Source: Comamonadaceae bacterium
GTDB taxonomy: Bacteria > Pseudomonadota > Gammaproteobacteria > Burkholderiales > Burkholderiaceae
DNA length: 6,451 nt
Assembly (NCBI GenBank): GCA_947455875.1
Contig: CANGSD010000076.1
Location: forward strand, 1-6,451
Direction: 5' to 3'
Shown in pieces: positions 1 through 4,936 of the stretch. The translations under genes were made by a program, and so were the position numbers. The notes beneath the pieces were generated by a model, which saw nothing but the letters and a program-made list of their open reading frames with translations, did not search any database and had not been told where the DNA came from. How positions within the stretch are numbered: position 1 is the first letter of the stretch; each line of letters starts with the position of its first letter.

Positions 1-1509
1 ACGGCGACGACGCTTGCGAGCGGGGGACGGCGCAGCGCCCTCCTCCGCCGGCAGATCATCACGCGGTCCGGCGTCATGCGGCGCGGCATCCTCGTCAGAC
101 GCAGCCGTCGCAGGACGCACCGCGCGCACGCGACGCGCGCCGCCTCGGGGCTGCTCCTCGCGCACCTGCGCGATCAGGTCTTCGCGCACCGCATCACTGG
201 TCAGGCTGAACTCCTGCCACCAGTCGGCCAGCACCACATCGACCTCGCCCACATCGGCGCGCAAGCGCATGAAATCGAACCCGGCGCGAAAGCGCGGTTG
301 TTCCACCAAACCAAACGGCGTGCTGCCCACGCGCTTGTCAAAACGCGGCTGCATCATCCAGATCTCACGCATATCAGCCGCGAGCTTGCCGCGACCCGAC
401 ACATCGCCGATGCGCGCGTTGAACACGTCGTCGATCGCATCTTGCAGGGCCGGGAAAGGTGCCTGGCGATTGGCCTGTCGCTGCGCCCAGCCTTCACGCA
501 CATCGGACCACATCACCGCGGCCAGCAAAAAGCTGGGCGCCACCGGCTTGCCTTCGCCCACACGGCGATCGGTGTCCTGCAAGGCGGCACGCACAAAGGG
601 CTGGTCGGCGCGTTCCACCACAAGTTCGAGCAGCGGATAGATGCCGCGCTCCAGCCCCAGAGATTTGAGCTGCGCGATCGTGGCCAACGCATGGCCGGTT
701 TGCAGCAGCTTGAGCATCTCGTCGAACAAGCGGCTTTGTGGCACCTCGGCCAACAGCTTCTTGCAGGACTGCAGGGGCGCAGCGGTCTTGGCTTCGATCT
801 GAAAGCCCAGCGGATTGAGCTTGGCGGCAAAGCGCACTGCGCGGATGATGCGCACCGGGTCTTCGCGGTAGCGGGTGGCGGCGTCACCGATCATGCGCAG
901 ACGCTTTTTCTTGGCGTCTTCCATGCCGCCGTGGTAATCCACCACCACCTGCGTGTGCGGGTCGTAATACATGGCGTTGACGGTGAAGTCGCGTCGCGTG
1001 GCGTCTTCGTCCTGAGGTCCCCAGACGTTGTCACGCAGCACGCGGCCACTGGCATCGACCGCATGCTTCATGCCGGCCAGCTCGCTCTTGCTGGTGCGCT
1101 CGTTGCCCGAGACGGCCTCGGCCGCTGCGTTATCCAGGTAGGCGCGGAAGGTCGAGACCTCGATCACCTCGTGCTCGCGCCCGCGCCCGTACACCACGTG
1201 CACGATGCGAAAGCGCCGGCCGATGATGAAGGCGCGGCGAAACAGGCTCTTGACCTGTTCGGGCGTGGCGTCGGTGGCCACATCAAAGTCTTTGGGACGT
1301 AGCCCCAGCAGCAGATCGCGCACCGCACCGCCGACGATGTAGGCCTCGTAGCCGGCATCCTGCAGGGTGCGTACCACATTGATCGCGCGCTCGTCGACCA
1401 GGGACAGGTCGATGCGGTGCTCGCTGTGAGGGACTTCACGCCGCTTGCCAAAGCGCTGCTTGCCCGCGGAGCCGGTGCCAAGCAGCCGGTCGATGAATTT
1501 CTTGATCAT
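1..1509 (-). CDS. pcnB: Poly(A) polymerase I (polynucleotide adenylyltransferase), 3' end beyond the window
   Basis: This is a class II nucleotidyltransferase that adds 3' poly(A) tails to RNA in the cytoplasm, which in bacteria promotes decay by exonucleases. The frame is open for 503 codons to the left edge, so the stop is not visible. Seen in order: nucleotidyltransferase head with GGAVRDLLLG (residues 60-69) and the catalytic pair DFD (D74, D76); a further acidic motif RRDFTVNAM (172-180, D174); the RNA-binding neck region RYREDPVRIIRAVRF (213-227) and SRLFDEMLKLL (259-269); and an arginine-rich C-terminal region, including FDFMRLRA (411-418) and DWWQEF (429-434). After about residue 450 the sequence becomes a charged, low-complexity tail ending in RKRRRR at the edge. 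The ATG at 1509 overlaps the upstream phosphatase stop (ATGA). No Shine-Dalgarno is seen, so coupled translation is inferred. The MIKKFI start resembles other betaproteobacterial PcnB proteins. The active-site motifs distinguish it from a CCA-adding enzyme only by overall similarity, but length and tail favour PcnB. Confidence 0.95.
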   Translation of the reverse strand, partial: MIKKFIDRLLGTGSAGKQRFGKRREVPHSEHRIDLSLVDERAINVVRTLQDAGYEAYIVGGAVRDLLLGLRPKDFDVATDATPEQVKSLFRRAFIIGRRFRIVHVVYGRGREHEVIEVSTFRAYLDNAAAEAVSGNERTSKSELAGMKHAVDASGRVLRDNVWGPQDEDATRRDFTVNAMYYDPHTQVVVDYHGGMEDAKKKRLRMIGDAATRYREDPVRIIRAVRFAAKLNPLGFQIEAKTAAPLQSCKKLLAEVPQSRLFDEMLKLLQTGHALATIAQLKSLGLERGIYPLLELVVERADQPFVRAALQDTDRRVGEGKPVAPSFLLAAVMWSDVREGWAQRQANRQAPFPALQDAIDDVFNARIGDVSGRGKLAADMREIWMMQPRFDKRVGSTPFGLVEQPRFRAGFDFMRLRADVGEVDVVLADWWQEFSLTSDAVREDLIAQVREEQPRGGARRVRAVRPATAASDEDAAPHDAGPRDDLPAEEGAAPSPARKRRRR

Positions 1510-2180
1510 GGGGAATTGCCAAACAGGTCGAGTATGCGCCAGCCCCGCTCGGCGGCCACCTGGCGCAGCCGGGGGTCGGGATTGGTAGCCACCGGGTGGC
1601 GCACCTGTTCCAGCAGGGGCAGGTCGTTCATGGAGTCGGAATAGAAGGTGGCGTCGACATCGGCCCAGTCCAGGCCCCTCTGCGCCAGCCACTGGGCCAT
1701 GCGCGTGACCTTGCCCGCGCGCATGGAGGGCACGCCCTCGATCTCGCCGGTGATCCAGCCGCTGGCATCGCGCTGCAGGTTCACCGCAATCAGCTCCTGC
1801 ACGCCAAAGCGCTCGGCGATGGGTCGGGTGACGAATTCGTTGGTGGCGGTGACGATCACCACCTGATCGCCAGCGTCGCGGTGGCGCGCCACCAGATCCA
1901 AAGCCTGCGGCTGGATGGCGGGTGCGATCACGCGTTGCAGAAACTGCTCGCGCGCCGCCAGGGCCTGCTGCTCGCCGCGCAGGCGGATCGCCTCGGTGGC
2001 AAAGCGGACATAGGCATGCACGTCTAATGTGCCGGCCTGGTAGTGGGCGTAGAACTCGTCGTTGCGAGATTTGAAATGACCGGGGTCACACCAGCCGATC
2101 TCCAGGGTGAACTCGCCCCAGGCGTAGTCGGAGTCAATCGGCAGCAGGGTGTGGTCGAGGTCGAACAGCGCGAGTTTCAC
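1506..2180 (-). CDS. HAD superfamily subfamily IB (phosphoserine phosphatase-like) hydrolase
   Basis: This is a 224-residue protein with all four HAD phosphatase motifs. Motif I is FDLDHTLL (6-13; nucleophile D7, acid/base D9), motif II is VIVTATN (108-114; T111), motif III is a lysine in MRAGKVTRM (K157), and motif IV is YSDSMNDLPLLE (180-191; D182, D186). The roughly 90 residues between motifs I and II are predicted to be a helical C1 cap, as in SerB-like subfamily IB enzymes. It should therefore be a soluble Mg-dependent phosphomonoesterase. Its substrate cannot be read from the sequence; it is shorter than E. coli SerB and lacks an N-terminal ACT-like region, so I do not call it serB. The start is GTG at 2180, supported by a GGAG five bases upstream and by the 4-nt GTGA overlap with the hda stop. 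Its own TGA overlaps the pcnB ATG by 4 nt. Homologues between hda and pcnB occur in other betaproteobacteria (from memory), suggesting a conserved but unexplained link. Confidence 0.93.
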   Translation of the reverse strand: MKLALFDLDHTLLPIDSDYAWGEFTLEIGWCDPGHFKSRNDEFYAHYQAGTLDVHAYVRFATEAIRLRGEQQALAAREQFLQRVIAPAIQPQALDLVARHRDAGDQVVIVTATNEFVTRPIAERFGVQELIAVNLQRDASGWITGEIEGVPSMRAGKVTRMAQWLAQRGLDWADVDATFYSDSMNDLPLLEQVRHPVATNPDPRLRQVAAERGWRILDLFGNSP

Positions 2181-2851
2181 TCGTTCTCCAACATGGAGCG
2201 GATCAAGGGGATGGTGATGGCGCGCTTGGTTTGCAAGGCATACAGGTCCAGGTGCTCCAGCAGCTGCATGAGGCTGCCCAGATCGCGCGAGAAGCGTGTG
2301 AGCATGTAGTCCATCACCTCATCGCCCAGGAAGACCCCGCGCGCATCCGCCGCCTGGCGCAGCACCGCGCGCCGCTCGGTCTCGGACAGCACCTGCAGGT
2401 GAAACACATGCCCCCACCCCAGTCGGGTGCGCAGGTCCTCGCGCAGCTTCAGGTCGGCCGGCGGCAAGGCGCCGGCGGCGAGCACGCCGCGCTGCAGGGT
2501 CTGGGCATTGACGAACCAGTTGAAGGCCGCATGCTGCTGCACGGCGGTGTACAGGTGGGCGTCGTCCAGCATCACCCCCGCCCAACGCTCGTCGAAGGCG
2601 GGTGGCTCGGACACCGAGGCGTCGAGCCAGCCGACCGAGGCGCCCTGGTCGCGCAGGGCTTGCGCCACGGCCTTGAGCAGGTGGGTCTTGCCGCTGCCGC
2701 TGGCACCCCAGAGGTAGGTGGGCACCGGCGAGCGGGTCGGGCTGCCGCACCACAGCTTCAGGTGGGCCAGCGCCGCGTCATTCGGGCCTGCGCAAAAGCC
2801 CTCCAGCGTCGGGCCGCGGGTCAGGCCGATGTCCAGCGCGATCTGCTTCAT
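2177..2851 (-). CDS. hda: DnaA regulatory inactivator Hda (DnaA-like AAA+ protein)
   Basis: Hda binds the DNA-loaded sliding clamp and stimulates hydrolysis of ATP on DnaA, preventing re-initiation of replication. The 224-residue product shows a clamp-binding-type hexapeptide at its N terminus, QIALDI (3-8; compare E. coli QLSLPL). It then has Walker A GASGSGKTH (49-57; K55), Walker B VMLDDAHL (93-100; D96, D97), DLRTRLGWG (139-147) at the arginine-finger (Box VII) position, and RFSRDLGSL (186-194; R189) at the sensor 2 position. It has no C-terminal DNA-binding domain, which separates it from DnaA. I chose the ATG at 2851 because it places the clamp motif at the extreme N terminus. An upstream in-frame ATG at 2968 would only add 39 arginine- and proline-rich residues unlike the family. 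No Shine-Dalgarno precedes 2851. The stop overlaps the next gene's GTG by 4 nt. It is divergent from purM. Walker A has the canonical lysine where E. coli Hda has arginine. Confidence 0.93.
   Translation of the reverse strand: MKQIALDIGLTRGPTLEGFCAGPNDAALAHLKLWCGSPTRSPVPTYLWGASGSGKTHLLKAVAQALRDQGASVGWLDASVSEPPAFDERWAGVMLDDAHLYTAVQQHAAFNWFVNAQTLQRGVLAAGALPPADLKLREDLRTRLGWGHVFHLQVLSETERRAVLRQAADARGVFLGDEVMDYMLTRFSRDLGSLMQLLEHLDLYALQTKRAITIPLIRSMLENE
2186..2189 (-). promoter_or_regulatory. Shine-Dalgarno for the HAD phosphatase gene
   Basis: On the minus strand GGAG (within TTGGAGAA) sits inside the last codons of hda, five bases before the GTG at 2180. It is the only clear ribosome binding site among the minus-strand genes examined and decides for the GTG start over later in-frame codons. 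Confidence 0.7.
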
Positions 2852-2934
2852 GGCCGGCGGGGGCGGCAGCCGGCTGCGGCGGGCACGGCGAGCGTGCCTA
2901 CCAGCGCGGGATCCGGCGCATGAATCGGGAACAT
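2848..2934 (-). other. Possible 28-codon leader ORF overlapping the hda start
   Basis: An ATG at 2934 opens a 28-codon frame (beginning MFPIHAPDP, ending GCRPRRP). Its TGA shares bases with the hda ATG in an ATGA overlap, the same arrangement as the HAD-pcnB junction. It has no recognisable ribosome binding site and its composition is that of GC-rich noncoding sequence, so it may be chance. It matters because hda lacks its own Shine-Dalgarno, and translation of this ORF could deliver ribosomes to hda. Confidence 0.17.
2882..2898. repeat. Short inverted repeat in the hda-purM intergenic region
   Basis: GGCACG and CGTGCC form a perfect 6-bp inverted repeat around a 5-base spacer. It lies 31 bases upstream of the hda ATG and would fall in the hda 5' leader if the candidate promoter is right. 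It could be an RNA hairpin or a small operator. No T-run follows on either strand, so it is not an intrinsic terminator. Confidence 0.35.
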
Positions 2935-2961
2935 TGGAGAGGACAGGCCGCAAAGTAAAAT
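2934..2961 (+). promoter_or_regulatory. Candidate sigma-70 promoter for purM
   Basis: TTGGAG (2934-2939, 3 of 6 consensus) and TAAAAT (2956-2961, 5 of 6) are separated by 16 bp. Transcription would begin near 2968, giving a leader of about 19 bases before the purM ATG at 2987. The A+T-rich patch stands out in otherwise GC-rich sequence. The -35 is poor, so the call rests mainly on the -10 and position. Confidence 0.4.
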
Positions 2962-2968
2962 CCAGCAA

Positions 2969-2995
2969 ATTCTATCGGGCCCGCCCATGACTCAA
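2969..2995 (-). promoter_or_regulatory. Candidate promoter for the hda-HAD-pcnB operon
   Basis: On the minus strand TTGAGT (2995-2990, 4 of 6) and TAGAAT (2974-2969, 5 of 6) are separated by 15 bp, which is short of the optimum. The -35 lies in the first codons of purM. Transcription would start near 2962, leaving a leader of about 110 bases before hda that holds the inverted repeat at 2882-2898 and the possible leader ORF. Confidence 0.3.
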
Positions 2996-4018
2996 GCCCC
3001 CCTCTCGTACAAGGACGCCGGCGTCGATATTGACGCCGGCGACGCGCTGGTCGAACGTATCAAGCCACTGGCCAAAAAGACGATGCGCGAGGGCGTGCTG
3101 GCCGGCATTGGCGGCTTTGGCGCGCTATTCGAGGTGCCCAAACGCTACAAAGAGCCCGTGCTGGTCTCCGGCACCGACGGCGTGGGCACCAAGCTCAAGC
3201 TCGCTTTCGAGTGGAACATGCACGACACCGTCGGCATCGACCTGGTGGGCATGAGCGTCAACGACGTGCTGGTGCAAGGCGCCGAGCCCCTGTTCTTCCT
3301 CGATTACTTCGCCTGCGGCAAGCTGCATGTGGACACGGCGGCGGCGGTGGTCGGCGGCATCGCCCGCGGCTGCGAGCTTTCGGGCTGCGCCCTGATCGGG
3401 GGCGAGACCGCCGAGATGCCCGGCATGTACCCCGATGGCGAGTACGACCTGGCGGGCTTTTGCGTCGGCGCCGTCGAGAAATCCAAGATCCTCACCGGCC
3501 GCGACGTGCGCCCCGGCGACGTGGTGCTGGGCCTGGCCTCGCATGGCGTGCACTCCAACGGCTTCTCGCTGGTACGCAAGTGCATCGAGCGCGCCGGATC
3601 CCAGCTGCCCACCACCCTGGACGGCAAACCCTTTCGCGAGGCCGTGATGGCCCCCACCCGCCTGTACGTGAAGCCGGTGCTTGCCACCCTGGCCCAGCAC
3701 CCGATCAAGGCCCTGGCCCACATCACCGGCGGCGGCTTGCTGGAAAACATCCCCCGCGTGCTGCCCGAGGGCACGGCCGCCCACCTAAAAAAAGGCAGCT
3801 GGCCGCAATCCGAGCTGTTTGCCTGGCTGCAAAAGACGGCCGCCATCTCCGACCACGAGATGAACCGCACCTTCAATAATGGCATCGGCATGGTGGTGGT
3901 GGTCGCGGCCGCCGACGCAGCGGCCACGGCGGCCACCCTGCGTGCGCAGGGCGAAACGGTCTACGAGATCGGCGCCATCGCGGCGCGCGGCACCGGCGCG
4001 CCGGTGGAAGTGAACTAG
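2987..4018 (+). CDS. purM: Phosphoribosylformylglycinamidine cyclo-ligase (AIR synthetase)
   Basis: This cytoplasmic enzyme of de novo purine synthesis closes the imidazole ring: FGAM + ATP gives 5-aminoimidazole ribonucleotide + ADP + phosphate (EC 6.3.3.1). The 343 residues match the usual family length. Signature segments are seen in order: [13 protein letters not shown] (61-73), [14 protein letters not shown] (88-101) leading into [12 protein letters not shown] (102-113), [14 protein letters not shown] (135-148), [11 protein letters not shown] (185-195), [16 protein letters not shown] (245-260) and FNNGIGM (296-302). These cover both halves of the PurM ATP-grasp-unlike AIRS fold (N-terminal dimer/ATP side and C-terminal domain). 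The ATG gives the expected N terminus, [20 protein letters not shown]; the preceding bases show no Shine-Dalgarno, so a short-leader or SD-independent start is likely. It is the only plus-strand gene here, divergent from hda and convergent with the SirB1-type gene. Oddities: a seven-A run in codons 267-269 and a 16-bp palindrome near the stop. No purN follows it. Confidence 0.97.
   Translation: MTQAPLSYKDAGVDIDAGDALVERIKPLAKKTMREGVLAGIGGFGALFEVPKRYKEPVLVSGTDGVGTKLKLAFEWNMHDTVGIDLVGMSVNDVLVQGAEPLFFLDYFACGKLHVDTAAAVVGGIARGCELSGCALIGGETAEMPGMYPDGEYDLAGFCVGAVEKSKILTGRDVRPGDVVLGLASHGVHSNGFSLVRKCIERAGSQLPTTLDGKPFREAVMAPTRLYVKPVLATLAQHPIKALAHITGGGLLENIPRVLPEGTAAHLKKGSWPQSELFAWLQKTAAISDHEMNRTFNNGIGMVVVVAAADAAATAATLRAQGETVYEIGAIAARGTGAPVEVN
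3991..4006. repeat. 16-bp perfect palindrome at the 3' end of purM
   Basis: CACCGGCGCGCCGGTG is its own reverse complement and covers purM codons for GTGAPV, four codons before the stop. In RNA it could fold into a strong 6-bp GC stem with a GCGC loop. Coding constraint in a GC-rich genome may explain it, but its place just before a convergent junction makes a role in transcript ending or 3'-end protection possible. Confidence 0.45.
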
Positions 4019-4038
4019 GCGCGTCTTAGTTGCGCGCC
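4018..4038. terminator. GC hairpin across the purM / SirB1-type convergent junction, possible weak bidirectional terminator
   Basis: GGCGCG (4018-4023) pairs with CGCGCC (4033-4038) around a 9-base loop that contains the stop codon of the minus-strand gene. The stem begins at the last base of the purM stop. Neither strand has a T-run after it, so it does not meet the intrinsic terminator pattern. It is the best candidate because only 7 bp separate the two genes. Confidence 0.22.
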
Positions 4039-4877
4039 CGGCGCAAATTGGCCAGGTGGTCGGCCACCGCGTCGATGTCCAAAGCGTCTTGCGCATTGCC
4101 CAGATAGGTTTCCAGGTCACGCACCGCCAGCTCGGTCTGGCCGCGTGCGGCGTGGGCCAGACCGCGGTCGCGGTATTCCGACCAGGCTTCGGGCATCAGG
4201 GTCACCAAGCGGTCTTGCACCGCGATCAGGCGCGGCCAGTCCGACTGCGCGCGGTGGATTTCCTTTAGATTGCGCAGCATGCGGGCGATGATGTCGCGCG
4301 GCGGCGCCGACTGCAGGTACAGGCCCAGCGGGACCTCGAATTCGCCGGTCAGGCCGCTGCGACGCTTGTAGGGTTCGAGCCGCTCGGACAGCTCCTCGCG
4401 CGAGAGCGACTGCCCGGTGAAGGGATCGATCACCACCTGCCCCTTGGGCAGGTTCACCTTCACCATGAAATGCCCCGGAAAGCACACGCCACGGGCGTGC
4501 AGCCCCAGCCCCTGGGCCAGCTCCAGCCACAACACGGCCAGCGAAATCTGGATGCCGCGCCGCGTGCGCAGCACCACGTTCAGGTAGCTGTTGTCCGGGT
4601 CGCTGTAGTCGTTGATGTTGCTGCCGAAACTCAGGTCCTGAAAGAAGAACTGATTGAGCATGCGCAGGCGCTGCAAGGCCGGGGCGTCGGCGGGCAGGCG
4701 GCGCTTCAGGCGCGCCAGCAGCTGGTCGACATCGCCCAGGACCTGTTGCACGTCCAACTCGGGGTATTCGTCCTGGGCCAGGCTGGCCGCGGCTTCGAGC
4801 AGGGGAAAGTGGTCGTCGCTCTGGACCAGGGAGCGGAAGTACGCCAGGGGCGTGGGCGCCGAGAAATCGAGCTGCAT
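4026..4877 (-). CDS. SirB1 family protein (transglutaminase-like domain plus TPR)
   Basis: The 283-residue soluble protein matches the SirB1/UPF0162 family, whose biochemical function is not established. Residues about 15-80 are a helical N-terminal region. Residues about 85-170 carry the family's transglutaminase-like core: SFGSNINDYSDPDNSYLN (83-100), RRGIQISLAVLWLELA (106-121), VCFPGHFMVKV (131-141; H136) and VIDPFTG (149-155; D151). Residues about 195-265 form a TPR-like helical hairpin region, with DWPRLIAVQDRLVTLMP (213-229) and YRDRGLAHAARGQTELAVRDLETYL (235-259). His and Asp of a papain/transglutaminase-type triad are visible, but the nucleophile position appears to be S112 rather than Cys. 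C132 lies just before the histidine and is not in the expected place. The ATG at 4877 is the only workable start, since an in-frame TGA lies upstream. It follows murJ by 59 bases on the same strand, an order seen in other betaproteobacteria (from memory), so cotranscription is plausible. Confidence 0.9.
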   Translation of the reverse strand: MQLDFSAPTPLAYFRSLVQSDDHFPLLEAAASLAQDEYPELDVQQVLGDVDQLLARLKRRLPADAPALQRLRMLNQFFFQDLSFGSNINDYSDPDNSYLNVVLRTRRGIQISLAVLWLELAQGLGLHARGVCFPGHFMVKVNLPKGQVVIDPFTGQSLSREELSERLEPYKRRSGLTGEFEVPLGLYLQSAPPRDIIARMLRNLKEIHRAQSDWPRLIAVQDRLVTLMPEAWSEYRDRGLAHAARGQTELAVRDLETYLGNAQDALDIDAVADHLANLRRARN

Positions 4878-4884
4878 TGGAAGC

Positions 4885-4914
4885 TTTGTAAGCGCGGCCT
4901 GCGGGGCGCGTCAA
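4885..4914 (-). promoter_or_regulatory. Weak candidate promoter for the SirB1-type gene
   Basis: On the minus strand TTGACG (4914-4909, 5 of 6) and TACAAA (4890-4885, 4 of 6) are 18 bp apart. Transcription would start at about 4878, directly at the ATG, implying a leaderless message. That fits the lack of a Shine-Dalgarno here, but the match may be chance and read-through from murJ is equally possible. Confidence 0.22.
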
Positions 4915-4936
4915 GGAGGCTGCATCGCCGCAGCGG

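Noticed and set aside
76..1302. 408-codon plus-strand open frame
   Set aside because: It lies wholly antisense to pcnB, whose translation shows all catalytic motifs. The antisense product is His/Arg/Gln-rich with no recognisable domain, as expected for the opposite strand of a GC-rich gene.
2231..2923. 230-codon plus-strand open frame opposite hda
   Set aside because: Antisense to a gene with clear Walker A and B motifs; composition is low-complexity Gln/Gly/Arg and no family is recognised.
2849..2968. Upstream ATG at 2968 as the hda start
   Set aside because: It would add 39 Arg/Pro-rich residues ahead of the clamp-binding motif, which in Hda sits at the extreme N terminus, and would overlap the candidate promoter region.
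3125..3936. Long minus-strand open frames opposite purM
   Set aside because: purM is unambiguous on the plus strand and these frames show no conserved motif.
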